Source: Bacillota bacterium (lineage in GTDB: Bacteria; Bacillota; Clostridia; Oscillospirales; Ruminococcaceae). From it: a DNA stretch of 35,253 bases. The DNA is taken from positions 1 to 35,253 of the forward strand of contig JAEWWW010000090.1 of the NCBI GenBank assembly GCA_023396215.1, in the 5' to 3' direction. The stretch's first letter is position 1. The number at the start of each line of letters is the position of its first letter. Below, piece by piece: positions 1 to 7,341 of this stretch. The position numbers were made by a program, and so were the translations under genes. The notes beneath the pieces were generated by a model. That model was not told where the DNA came from. It searched no databases and saw nothing but the letters and a program-made list of their open reading frames with translations.

Positions 1-48
1 ATAAATATAGCTGCCGCCGGGCGGATGCCGCTTGCGCGTTGTTTTAAC

Positions 49-843
49 TTAACCGGCTGTATGTTTTACCAGGAACTCATCGATTTTGCCCTCGCTGATG
101 AGCTTTTTGAGAACCTCGTCGATTTTGGTTTTCAGCGCGGTGCCGCCTTTTTTCACGGCGATGGCGTAGCTTTCTTCATCGCTGATGGCTTTCTCGGCAA
201 CCGTCAGGCCGGGGTTTTTCTCGGCGATGGCAGTTGCGGGGTGTTTGTCGATGACCACAGCGTCCAAACGGCCGGTGTTGAGGTCAAGGGCAGCTTCCAG
301 AGCGGTTTTGTAGTGCTTTATCTCAGCGCCGGTGCCGTTGAGAACGCCTTCTGCAAGGTCAATCTCATCGCTGATGATAAAGTCGCCGGTGGTGCCGGTC
401 TGCACGCCGATGGCCTTGCCCTTAAGATCCTCAAGGGTGGCGATGGGGCTGCCTTCCTTCACAATCATGTACTGAGCGCTGGTGACATATTCCACGGTGA
501 AGTCGACGCTCTTGAGGCGGTCCTCGGTGATGGACATGCCCGCGGCGACGATATCGCCCTTACCGCTGACCAGCGCGTTAATCAGGCCCTCAAAATCCAT
601 ATCCACAACCTGAAGGGTAACGCCCAGCTCGTCTGCGATGGCCTGCGCCACGTCAACGTCTACGCCCACCGGCTCGGTGCCTTCAACATACTCAAAGGGA
701 GGGAAACCTGCGTTGGTGAGCATCACCAGTTTGCCGGCCTTCATAACATTCTCAAGGGAATTGTCGGCCTTCTGGCCGCCGCAGCCTGCTGCAAAGGTCA
801 TAATCAGGGTCAGGGTTAATACCATAGCCAATAGCTTTTTCAT
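49..843 (-). CDS. Amino-acid ABC transporter substrate-binding lipoprotein
   Basis: Extracellular binding subunit of a polar amino-acid ABC importer (SBP family 3), tethered to the membrane and delivering ligand to a permease/ATPase pair. The 264-residue product has a lipoprotein signal peptide with lipobox FAAGC (Cys21 lipidated). The family-3 fold follows, with the motif GFPPFEY near residue 47 and GVDVDVAQAIADELGV. The start at 843 is preceded by a strong AGGAGGAG site; an in-frame extension to 918 lacks one. Its own promoter lies at 910-937. Permease and ATPase genes are not in the window and would lie beyond its left edge if the locus is complete. Ligand specificity cannot be read from the sequence; cystine, glutamine, histidine and arginine binders all look like this. 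Confidence 0.93.
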   Translation of the reverse strand: MKKLLAMVLTLTLIMTFAAGCGGQKADNSLENVMKAGKLVMLTNAGFPPFEYVEGTEPVGVDVDVAQAIADELGVTLQVVDMDFEGLINALVSGKGDIVAAGMSITEDRLKSVDFTVEYVTSAQYMIVKEGSPIATLEDLKGKAIGVQTGTTGDFIISDEIDLAEGVLNGTGAEIKHYKTALEAALDLNTGRLDAVVIDKHPATAIAEKNPGLTVAEKAISDEESYAIAVKKGGTALKTKIDEVLKKLISEGKIDEFLVKHTAG

Positions 844-909
844 TAATATTCTCCTCCTGCGTGCCGCCCCGATGAGGGGCTGCCTGTCTTGCTTCTCTTG
901 TATGAGTAT

Positions 910-937
910 ATTATACATCGATTATGCAGGAAATCAA
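910..937 (-). promoter_or_regulatory. Sigma-A promoter of the amino-acid-binding lipoprotein gene
   Basis: On the minus strand TTGATT (932-937) and TATAAT (910-915) are separated by 16 bp, about 65 bp upstream of the start codon. It lies just after the stop codon of the preceding rluA-type gene, so the transporter gene has an independent promoter. Confidence 0.7.
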
Positions 938-965
938 GACTTATATGAGAAAAAATTCATTTTTA

Positions 966-1862
966 TTAATTATTATACATACCGGCAGAAAAGCCAAGGG
1001 TTTTTAAGGCAGTTTTCATATCCTCGTGCAGCGGGGCGTGCAGGCTCAGCTCCTGCCCGCTTACCGGATGGGCAAAACCCACCCACCCGCAGTGCAGCCC
1101 CTGCCGCTGCAAAACGGCGCCGCTGCCGCCATAGAGGCTGTCCCCCGCCAGCGGGTGGCCCAGATAGGAAAAGTGCACCCTGATTTGGTGGGTGCGCCCC
1201 GTTTCGAGGATGCATTCCACCAGCGAGTGGCCCCCGGCGCGGCTCAGCACCCGGTAATGGGTCACCGCCCGCTGCCCGTCGGGGGTCACGATGCGCCGCT
1301 GCTCATAGGGCTGCTCCCGCTCGATGGGCAGGTCGATAACCCCCCCATCGTCAGGCAGCTCGCCCTGCACCAGCGCCAGATACCGCTTGTGTACCTTTTT
1401 CCACAGGATGCCCGCCGCCAGTTGGTTTTTGGCCACCACAACCGCTCCGGTGGTGTCTTTATCCAAACGGTTGAGGGGGCGAAAGGTACCGGATAGCCCC
1501 TGCGCGGCGCAGTAGGCGGCATAGACATTGGCCAGCGTATCGTTAAAATGGCAGCCCGAGGGGTGGCAGGGCATATCGTCGGGTTTATCATAGACCAACA
1601 GGTCGCTGTCTTCATAGAGGATGCCCGCCTGCCTGCTGCTCTGCCGCATGGCGGAGGGCTGCTCCGGCAGCCGAATCTCCAATACATCCCCCGCCGACAG
1701 CAGGTCGATGGTGCGGGCGTGCCTGCCATTGAGGGTGATGCCGTCGGGGGTCTGTTTCAGCGCAATCACCACCCGGCGGGAGATGCCCTTATCCCCCCGG
1801 AGAAACCATTCTATCTTTTTGCCCGCTTCCTCGGGGGTGATTTCATAGCGCAGCTCTCTCAT
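966..1862 (-). CDS. RluA-family RNA pseudouridine synthase
   Basis: Isomerises uridine to pseudouridine in ribosomal or transfer RNA. The 298-residue protein has an N-terminal S4-like RNA-binding segment (about residues 1-70) and an RluA/RluD catalytic domain. The catalytic motif RPLNRLDKDTTGAVV is present, with the family's nucleophilic Asp at about residue 134. The RluA hallmarks YDKP, TGRTHQIRVHF and GHPLAGDSLYGG are also visible. The start at 1862 follows AGGAGG with 5 nt spacing; the upstream start at 1889 has no such site. The substrate position (RluD-like 23S sites or another uridine) cannot be decided from sequence alone. Confidence 0.93.
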   Translation of the reverse strand: MRELRYEITPEEAGKKIEWFLRGDKGISRRVVIALKQTPDGITLNGRHARTIDLLSAGDVLEIRLPEQPSAMRQSSRQAGILYEDSDLLVYDKPDDMPCHPSGCHFNDTLANVYAAYCAAQGLSGTFRPLNRLDKDTTGAVVVAKNQLAAGILWKKVHKRYLALVQGELPDDGGVIDLPIEREQPYEQRRIVTPDGQRAVTHYRVLSRAGGHSLVECILETGRTHQIRVHFSYLGHPLAGDSLYGGSGAVLQRQGLHCGWVGFAHPVSGQELSLHAPLHEDMKTALKTLGFSAGMYNN

Positions 1863-1893
1863 AACGGCCTCCTGATGATGGTTGCACAAACAA

Positions 1894-1917
1894 TGCCGCC
1901 GGGAAAAGCCGGCGGCA
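1894..1917 (-). terminator. Perfect 9-bp hairpin, weak terminator of the ilvE transcript
   Basis: TGCCGCCGG and CCGGCGGCA pair around a 6-nt loop. On the minus strand the stem is followed by ATTGTTTG, a poor U-tract. It lies between the ilvE 3' repeat region and the start of the rluA-type gene, so it may end ilvE transcription or act as a leader hairpin. Confidence 0.35.
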
Positions 1918-1983
1918 CAAGGGCTTGGGATTGCTGTAAGGCAAAGGGGGTGCGGGCCAATATGGCACGGTTGCGCCGATTGC

Positions 1984-2333
1984 GCCGTTTACCGCCAGCC
2001 TGCCACCATTGGCAGAAACCTTCAGGCGGCGGAAAATGGTACGGGGCGAGGCGCAAGCGCCGTAAGGGAGGGAGCATATTCGATATATGTGACCGACCTT
2101 ACAAGCATCACCAACAAAGCAAGCAATACCCAACGGGGATTGCGGCCGTGCCGTTTACCGCCAGCCTCCCGCCATTGGCAGGAACCTTCAGGCGGCGGAA
2201 AATGGTACGGGGCGAGGCGGCAAGCGCCGTAAGGGAGGGAGCATATTCAATATATGTGACCGATCTTACAAGCATAGCCAACGAAGCAAGCAATACCCAA
2301 CGGGGATTGCGGCCGTGCCGTTTACCGCCAGCC
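1984..2333 (+). repeat. Tandem 166/167-bp repeat carrying two family-X elements
   Basis: Two near-identical units (1984-2149 and 2150-2316) are followed by the first 17 bp of a third (2317-2333, GCCGTTTACCGCCAGCC) that stops 4 bp short of the ilvE stop codon. Each unit contains the family-X core: a GGCGAGG...CAAGCGCCGTAAGG arm, then an apex hairpin CATAT-n5-ATATG (2075-2089 and 2242-2256), then GTGACCGA. Related single copies lie at 17541-17675 and 30312-30441. No open reading frame in the repeat looks real. Confidence 0.9.
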
Positions 2334-2337
2334 TGAA

Positions 2338-3405
2338 CTACTTGCAGACTTCTACCGACCACCCATAGGGGTCGGCCAGCTTGCCATACTGGATGCCGGT
2401 GAGGTTATCGTACAACCGCTGGGTCAGGGGGCCGATTTCGCTGCCGATGTCAATGGTGGCTTCGCCAAGCTTTAGCTCGCCGATGGGCGAGATGACGGCG
2501 GCGGTGCCGGTGCCGAAGGCCTCTTTCAGCAGGCCCTTGCTGTGGGCCTCGGCCAGCTCGTCGACCGATACGCGGCGCTGGGTCACGGTGTAGCCCCAGC
2601 TTTCCAGCAACTGAATGGCCGATTTGCGGGTGATGCCGGGCAGAATGCTGCCGCTGAGGGCGGGGGTTACCACCTCGTCGCCCAGCACGAAGAAGACGTT
2701 CATTGCGCCCACCTCTTCGATGTAGCGGCGCTCGATGCCATCCAGCCACAGAACCTGCGAGTAGCCCTGCCGGTTGGCCTCATCCTGCGCTTTGAGGGAG
2801 GCTGCGTAGTTGCCGCCGGTTTTGGCGGTACCGGTGCCGCCCCGCACCGCGCGAACATAGCTGTCTTCCACATAAATCTTAACAGGGTTCAGGCCCTGCT
2901 TATAGTAAGCGCCCGAGGGCGAGAGGATAACCATATAGATGTATTCATGGGAGGGATGCACACCCAGCACATTATCCACCGCAAACACAAAGGGGCGGAT
3001 ATACAGCGAGGTACCGACGGCGCGGGGCACCCAGTCTTTTTCTACCTCCAGCAGCTTTTTCAGCGCATCCAGCAAAAAGGCTTCCTCCATCTCGGGGATG
3101 CACATGCGGCGGTTGGATTCGTTGAGGCGGCGGAAGTTTTCCTCCGGCCTGAAGAGCAGCACGCGGCCGTCCTCGGCGCGGTAGGCTTTTAGCCCCTCAA
3201 AGATGGTCTGGGAGTAGTGCAGCACGCTGGCGGCAGGCCACATGGGAATGGGGGCGTAGGGTACAATGCGGGGGTTGTGCCAGCCCTTGCCTTCGGCGTA
3301 GTTCATCATGAACATGTGGTCGGTAAAGATCGAGCCAAACCCCAATTGGGTTTCGTCGGTCGGTTTCTGTTTCGGGGTTTTGGTCAGTTCCATCTTCAAT
3401 TCCAT
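2338..3405 (-). CDS. ilvE: Branched-chain amino acid aminotransferase
   Basis: PLP enzyme (fold type IV) that moves the amino group between glutamate and the keto acids of valine, leucine and isoleucine. It is cytosolic and performs the last step of their synthesis. The 355-residue protein has the PLP-lysine motif TAKTGGNYAASL (Lys195). It also has the BCAT signatures GYSQVLWLDG and the cofactor-binding run GSILPGITR. Length and motifs match the longer, eukaryote-like class of BCATs found in many Firmicutes. The start at 3405 follows AAAGGTGA with good spacing; a second ATG at 3393 is less well placed. It lies downstream of gdhA but has its own promoter (3533-3561). A tandem repeat abuts the stop codon. 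Confidence 0.96.
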   Translation of the reverse strand: MELKMELTKTPKQKPTDETQLGFGSIFTDHMFMMNYAEGKGWHNPRIVPYAPIPMWPAASVLHYSQTIFEGLKAYRAEDGRVLLFRPEENFRRLNESNRRMCIPEMEEAFLLDALKKLLEVEKDWVPRAVGTSLYIRPFVFAVDNVLGVHPSHEYIYMVILSPSGAYYKQGLNPVKIYVEDSYVRAVRGGTGTAKTGGNYAASLKAQDEANRQGYSQVLWLDGIERRYIEEVGAMNVFFVLGDEVVTPALSGSILPGITRKSAIQLLESWGYTVTQRRVSVDELAEAHSKGLLKEAFGTGTAAVISPIGELKLGEATIDIGSEIGPLTQRLYDNLTGIQYGKLADPYGWSVEVCK

Positions 3406-3532
3406 CTCTGCGTCACCTTTCCCATTATCAGACTGCCGGTGCCTTGGCGGCGCTCTGTTCGGCCGCACCGCACCGTTCTCTATCGCCGCTTTTACCGGCT
3501 GCTTTCACCGTAAAATTGCGATTTTAACCTAT

Positions 3533-3561
3533 ATTTTAGCACGGTAAGACCCGCTTTGCAA
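3533..3561 (-). promoter_or_regulatory. Sigma-A promoter of ilvE
   Basis: TTGCAA (3556-3561), a 17-bp spacer and TAAAAT (3533-3538), with a TG one base before the -10. It gives a leader of about 120 nt. I saw no T-box features (no AGGGUGGNACCGCG-like antiterminator) in that leader. Confidence 0.75.
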
Positions 3562-3616
3562 GGCGCTGTGCCCGGCGCCCCGGCTTAAATCTTTCGCGGG
3601 GCGGGCAAAGGCAGCG

Positions 3617-3655
3617 ATACCCGGGGGGCCCTCAGGCGCCTTCCCGGGTATTTTT
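3617..3655 (+). terminator. Terminator-like hairpin between gdhA and ilvE
   Basis: ATACCCGGG and CCCGGGTAT form a 9-bp stem. The following T-tract is on the plus strand, although the flanking genes are both on the minus strand. It may stop antisense transcription, or simply stabilise the gdhA 3' end; on the minus strand it lacks a U-tract. Confidence 0.4.
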
Positions 3656-3716
3656 ATCAAGCGCCGCTCCGCTATGGGGCGCACCCAAAGCGCAAATTCC
3701 GCAGGGTATAAGGGTT

Positions 3717-5069
3717 TTAGTAGGCCACGCCCTGCCAACGCATCGCCTCGGCCACCTTGAGGAAGCCCGCGATGTTGGCCCCAATCACCAGATTGCCCGG
3801 TGCGTTGTAGGTTTCGGAGGCCTTAAGCGCGTTGTGGAAAATGCCTGTCATGATGCCCTGCAGGCGCTGGTCCACCTCTTCAAAGCTCCAGGAGAGGCGC
3901 TGCGAGTTTTGGCTCATCTCGAGGCCGCTGGTGGCAACGCCGCCGGCGTTGGCCGCCTTGGCCGGGCCAAAGAGCACCCCTGCCTTGAGGAAGGCTTCCA
4001 CAGCATCGGGGGTAGAGGGCATGTTGGCGCCCTCGGCAACCGCAATCACGCCGTTTGCAATCAGCACACGGGCGGCCTCGCCATCCAGCTCGTTCTGGGT
4101 GGCGCAGGGCAGCGCGATGTCGCACTTAATGCTCCAGATGCCGCTGCAGCCGGGGGTGTAAACAGCCCCTGAAACCCGGTTGGCATACTCGCTGATGCGG
4201 CCTCTTTCCACCTCTTTAATCTGGCGCACCACATCAAGCTGAATGCCGTTTTCATCCAGCACATAGCCGCCCGAGTCGGAGAGAGCCACCACCCTGGCGC
4301 CCAACTGGGCAGCCTTTTCGGCGGCGTAGATGGCCACGTTGCCCGAACCGGAGATGACCACCCGCTTGCCGGCAAAGCTGTCTTTTTTCATGCACTGCAG
4401 CATCTCCTGCGTAAAGTAGCACAGGCCGTAGCCGGTGGCCTGTGTGCGCACCAGCGAGCCGCCGTAGGAGAGGCCCTTGCCGGTGAGCACCCCTGTAAAC
4501 TCGTTGCGCAGCCGCTTATACTGGCCATAGAGGTAGCCGATTTCGCGCGCGCCCACGCCGATATCACCGGCGGGTACGTCGGTATCGGGGCCGATGTGTT
4601 TGGCAAGCTCGGTCATGAAGCTTTGGCAGAAGCGCATAATCTCGCCGTCGGATTTGCCCGTGGGGTTAAAGTCGGAACCCCCCTTGCCGCCGCCCATGGG
4701 CAGGCCGGTGAGGCTGTTTTTGAAGATCTGCTCAAAGCCCAGAAACTTGATGACCGAGGCGTTGACCGAAGGATGCAACCGCAGGCCGCCCTTATAGGGG
4801 CCGATGGCCGAGTTAAACTGCACTCTGAAGCCACGGTTGACCTGCACCTTGCCTGCGTCGTCTACCCAGGAAACCCGGAAGATGATAAAGCGCTCGGGCT
4901 CCACAATGCGCTGGATGATGCCATGGGCCTCAAGAGAGGGCTCCGCCGCCACAACAGGCTCAAGGCTTTCCAAAACCTCTTTTACCGCCTGCAAAAACTC
5001 CTGCTCCCCTGCGTTGCGCTTACATACTTCCTCGTAGACGCCTGCCAGATATGTACTTTTAAACGACAT
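3717..5069 (-). CDS. gdhA: NADP-type glutamate dehydrogenase
   Basis: Hexameric cytosolic enzyme that aminates 2-oxoglutarate with ammonium to give glutamate. The 450 residues match the usual length of the family. Visible features are the substrate loop PYKGGLR (Lys93), GGGKGGSDF (Lys129), PAGDIGVG with the catalytic Asp169, and the Rossmann motif ISGSGNVA (about 239-246). The similarity to the E. coli-type enzyme suggests NADP specificity. The chosen ATG at 5069 is 10 nt from AGGAGG; an in-frame GTG at 5075 is only 4 nt from it and is the alternative start. The gene is divergent from the TM2 gene and has a near-consensus promoter flanked by a 13-bp direct repeat. Confidence 0.96.
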   Translation of the reverse strand: MSFKSTYLAGVYEEVCKRNAGEQEFLQAVKEVLESLEPVVAAEPSLEAHGIIQRIVEPERFIIFRVSWVDDAGKVQVNRGFRVQFNSAIGPYKGGLRLHPSVNASVIKFLGFEQIFKNSLTGLPMGGGKGGSDFNPTGKSDGEIMRFCQSFMTELAKHIGPDTDVPAGDIGVGAREIGYLYGQYKRLRNEFTGVLTGKGLSYGGSLVRTQATGYGLCYFTQEMLQCMKKDSFAGKRVVISGSGNVAIYAAEKAAQLGARVVALSDSGGYVLDENGIQLDVVRQIKEVERGRISEYANRVSGAVYTPGCSGIWSIKCDIALPCATQNELDGEAARVLIANGVIAVAEGANMPSTPDAVEAFLKAGVLFGPAKAANAGGVATSGLEMSQNSQRLSWSFEEVDQRLQGIMTGIFHNALKASETYNAPGNLVIGANIAGFLKVAEAMRWQGVAY

Positions 5070-5180
5070 ATACACAAATCCTCCTCTACCAAATACGGGC
5101 CTTTTGCGTCGGCGGCCGGGCTTCCCCCGCTTTCACCGCACCACGCTAAAGCGTTAGCTTGAATGAAGCATCGCCAGGAG

Positions 5181-5277
5181 AAAGCTTCATTTCACCTGCT
5201 TTTTTGCCCACTGTTGCTATTATACTGCAGCTAAGCGGCAATTTCAATGCAATTTCATCACAATAAAGTTTCATTTC
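5181..5277. promoter_or_regulatory. Direct repeat AAAGYTTCATTTC flanking the gdhA promoter
   Basis: AAAGCTTCATTTC (5181-5193) lies downstream of the gdhA start of transcription and AAAGTTTCATTTC (5265-5277) upstream of its -35. They match at 12 of 13 positions and are 84 bp apart. The downstream copy also forms half of an 8-bp inverted repeat (AATGAAGC at 5162-5169 and GCTTCATT at 5184-5191). Candidate operators for a regulator that could loop the DNA. Confidence 0.45.
5219..5247 (-). promoter_or_regulatory. Sigma-A promoter of gdhA
   Basis: TTGAAA (5242-5247), a 17-bp spacer and a consensus TATAAT (5219-5224). The predicted transcript starts near 5212, giving a leader of about 140 nt. Confidence 0.8.
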
Positions 5278-5298
5278 GCGGGGGCAAATCCTTCCGTA

Positions 5299-5327
5299 TT
5301 GAACAGAAACCCCACAGGTGCTATAAT
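5299..5327 (+). promoter_or_regulatory. Sigma-A promoter of the TM2-domain gene
   Basis: TTGAAC (5299-5304), a 17-bp spacer and TATAAT (5322-5327), with an extended TGC before the -10. It is divergent from the gdhA promoter. Confidence 0.75.
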
Positions 5328-5421
5328 AAGATTTATACAGGCGGCCGGGCCGGTTTTGCCGGCAGGGCCGCGCAACCCGCGGGGCGCAGCCGCCATGCTC
5401 ATGATTAAAGGAGTTTTCATT

Positions 5422-5844
5422 ATGTATTGCAGAAACTGTTCCACTCAGGTAGCTCCGGGCAATACCTTCTGCACCAGCTGCGGCACGCCGGTGGGCTCGG
5501 GCAGCCAGTTTTGCCCCAACTGCGGCACCCAGGCCGGGCCGGAGGCACAGACCTGTGGCCATTGCGGCTGCCCGCTGCATGGGGGCACCCCTGTGTATAC
5601 CGACCAGCGCTCCAAGCTGGCCGCCGGCCTGCTGGGTATCTTTGTGGGCTATCTGGGGATACACAATTTTTATCTGGGGTACACCAACCGGGCGATTTTG
5701 CAGCTGGTGCTGGGTACGGTAGGCGGCTTTCTCACCTGCGGCATCACCACCACCGTCGTTGGCATATGGGGGCTGGTGGAGGGCATCCTGCTGCTGACCG
5801 GCCGCCAGCTTGTGGACGCACGCGGCATCCCCCTGCGCGACTAA
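5422..5844 (+). CDS. Double zinc-ribbon / TM2-domain membrane protein
   Basis: A 140-residue membrane protein of unknown role. Residues 3-50 hold two zinc ribbons (Cys3/6 with Cys17/20, Cys31/34 with Cys45/48). A TM2 domain follows at about 66-127: two hydrophobic segments joined by a short polar turn, with the signature GYLGIHNFYLGYTNRAI. The zinc ribbons should be cytoplasmic. The start at 5422 follows AAAGGAG; the longer in-frame reading from 5299 begins inside the promoter. The gene stands alone, followed directly by the rnpB promoter. TM2 proteins are common and poorly understood, so no function is assigned. Confidence 0.9.
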   Translation: MYCRNCSTQVAPGNTFCTSCGTPVGSGSQFCPNCGTQAGPEAQTCGHCGCPLHGGTPVYTDQRSKLAAGLLGIFVGYLGIHNFYLGYTNRAILQLVLGTVGGFLTCGITTTVVGIWGLVEGILLLTGRQLVDARGIPLRD

Positions 5845-5872
5845 ACTTTGCGATAGTGGCTGAATTTCTCAT

Positions 5873-5901
5873 TTGACTTGCCGCTTTTTTTGGTATAAAA
5901 T
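5873..5901 (+). promoter_or_regulatory. Promoter of rnpB
   Basis: TTGACT (5873-5878), a 17-bp spacer and TAAAAT (5896-5901). This places the start of transcription at about 5908-5909, exactly where the P1 helix of RNase P RNA begins. Confidence 0.8.
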
Positions 5902-5908
5902 AGCCTTT

Positions 5909-6275
5909 GCGAGTAAGCAAGACAACAGCGTGGGCATCCCGAAAGGGCGCTTACGAGGAAAGTCCGGGCTTCACAGGGCAGGATAGCTGCCAACGGCAGC
6001 CGGAGGCGACTTTAGGGACAGTGCAACAGAGAGATACCGCTTGATGCTTTGCTTGCATCAAGTAAGGGTGGAAAGGCGAGGTAAGAGCTCACCAGCGTGC
6101 AGGCGACTGCACGGCTATGTAAACCCTATCCGAAGCAACACCGCTTAGCGGGGCAAGGGGCTTTGCGCCCCAACGGCGGCCCGTCGTGCCTCCACAGGTG
6201 GCTAAAGCTGCGCGGCGACGCACAGCGTAGATAGATTGTTGTCAAATACAGAACCCGGCTTATATGCTTAGTCGC
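5909..6275 (+). ncRNA. rnpB: RNase P RNA (type A)
   Basis: Catalytic RNA of RNase P, which matures tRNA 5' ends with protein RnpA. The universal core is plain: GAGGAAAGTCCGGGC near 5955 and AGAACCCGGCTTA near 6250 form helix P4. The internal block GCAACAGAGAGATACCG and the run GAGGTAAGAGCTCACC also fit. P1 pairs GCGAGTAAGCA (5909-5919) with TGCTTAGTCGC (6265-6275), one mismatch, which fixes both ends. The architecture is type A (ancestral), as expected for Clostridia rather than Bacilli. The length is about 367 nt. A family-Z repeat follows immediately. Confidence 0.95.
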
Positions 6276-6455
6276 AACCTTTCACAGGGGGGACTTCGTG
6301 TCCTGAGCAAAACCTGCGGTTTTGCGTCCAGCCGTCCCCCTCGTGAGCACCCCCAAGCAAAACTATCTGCTCACCGCAGACAGTTTTAAAAGTATCGCTC
6401 CGTCGGCGCATGTCCGCCTGCGCGATATATTTTATAAACTTGCTTTTTGATAGTC
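6276..6455 (+). repeat. Family-Z structured repeat, copy 1
   Basis: A repeat of about 180 bp with three hairpins. The outer one pairs TCACAGGGGGGAC (6282-6294) with GTCCCCCTCGTGA (6334-6346). The second has AAAACT...AGTTTT arms around CTGC/GCAG. The third has ATCGC...GCGAT arms around a GGCG/CGCC stem. A full second copy is at 33268-33453 and a deleted inverted copy at 9861-9930. The rest of the gap up to 6648 shows nothing I can identify. The first hairpin may help end the rnpB transcript. Confidence 0.85.
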
Positions 6456-6648
6456 TGAAGGGAATGGTTTATGCCGTTCCCTTTTCCTTTTGCCCGCGGG
6501 TAAGCCTTCGTGGGCGGGGCTCCCCCTCCCGGACGATGCTGCACAGCGAAAAGGTTGCCGCACGCCTCGGTACACACTGTTTTTTGGTATATTCTAAGAA
6601 TATTGGTCAACAATTCCATCATACAATCTTTGTAAAGGTGGTTTTTAC

Positions 6649-6927
6649 ATGTTGGCTGCTATGTTTGACAGCATCTGCGCGGCAAAGGCAGATAAGGACG
6701 GTGGCAAGCGAGATGTATTGCGGGAGCAGATTGACAGTGTAAGGATGCAGATATCGCTGGTAGAGGACCTCTTCAACCTCACCGATGATGAGGATTTGAT
6801 TGAGGCCTGTATCTACCAGTCCAAAGCCTTTTGGTGCTATTACCGTTATCTGCTCAAGCTGGCAAAGGCGCAATCCGGCACAACCTATTCAGAAGTAGAG
6901 CTGCAAGCAGAAGGACAGGTGGTTTAA
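6649..6927 (+). CDS. DUF2508 / YaaL-like small protein
   Basis: A 92-residue soluble protein. Its C-terminal half (DEDLIEACIYQSKAF and YYRYLLKLAK) matches what I know of the YaaL/DUF2508 family, whose function is unknown. The start at 6649 follows AAAGGTGG. It ends 17 bp before bofA. In Bacillus subtilis yaaL also precedes bofA, which supports the assignment. The recR and dnaX genes that accompany the pair there are not in this window; rnpB lies upstream instead. Confidence 0.75.
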   Translation: MLAAMFDSICAAKADKDGGKRDVLREQIDSVRMQISLVEDLFNLTDDEDLIEACIYQSKAFWCYYRYLLKLAKAQSGTTYSEVELQAEGQVV

Positions 6928-6943
6928 TGGGATAACGTCAGCA

Positions 6944-7192
6944 ATGGGAATTGGCGGGCTGGCCATGGCGGGAGTCATCGGCCTGCTGGTGATGTTTAAG
7001 CTGCGCAAGCTTTGGGTTTCGCTGCTTTTTTCGGCGGTGAGCGGTCTGGGCGCCCTTTATCTGGTGAACCTTGCGGGAACCTTCACCGGCGTATGGCTGC
7101 CGATGAACTTCTTCTCGGTGCCGGTGGCGGCGCTGGGGGGAATACCCGGGGTCATTACCCTGCTGCTGCTGCGGATTATCTGGCCGCTTTAG
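6944..7192 (+). CDS. bofA: BofA-family membrane protein (pro-sigma-K processing inhibitor)
   Basis: In B. subtilis BofA sits in the forespore outer membrane and holds the protease SpoIVFB inactive until sigma-K is needed. This 82-residue protein has two to three hydrophobic segments. It also has the family C-terminal pattern NFFSVPVAALGGIPGVITLL. Length and position after a yaaL-like gene agree. The ATG at 6944 lacks a convincing ribosome binding site; coupling to the preceding gene is likely, and an ATG at 6965 is possible. A BofA homologue suggests, but does not prove, that the organism makes spores. Confidence 0.82.
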   Translation: MGIGGLAMAGVIGLLVMFKLRKLWVSLLFSAVSGLGALYLVNLAGTFTGVWLPMNFFSVPVAALGGIPGVITLLLLRIIWPL

Positions 7193-7287
7193 CAGGAGCT
7201 GCCCAAAGGCGTACAACGCAACCGGCATTCCTGTGGTTTTGCCATAGGGCTGTCTGTCGCCTGCGCAAAATCTATCAATTCCCCTAT

Positions 7288-7315
7288 TTTCAAACCCGCC
7301 CCGACAGGTTATACT
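7288..7315 (+). promoter_or_regulatory. Probable promoter of the tandem GNAT gene
   Basis: TTTCAA (7288-7293), a 16-bp spacer and TATACT (7310-7315), 26 bp upstream of the start codon. Confidence 0.5.
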
Positions 7316-7341
7316 GGTTGGTATCTGTTGGGAGGAATGTG

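Noticed and set aside
1984..2333. Possible CRISPR array
   Set aside because: The repeat unit is 166 bp with no unique spacers; it is a simple tandem duplication of a structured element.
5078..5212. Riboswitch or T-box in the gdhA leader
   Set aside because: Only a simple inverted repeat is present; no conserved riboswitch or T-box motif was found. The same holds for the ilvE and lysS leaders.
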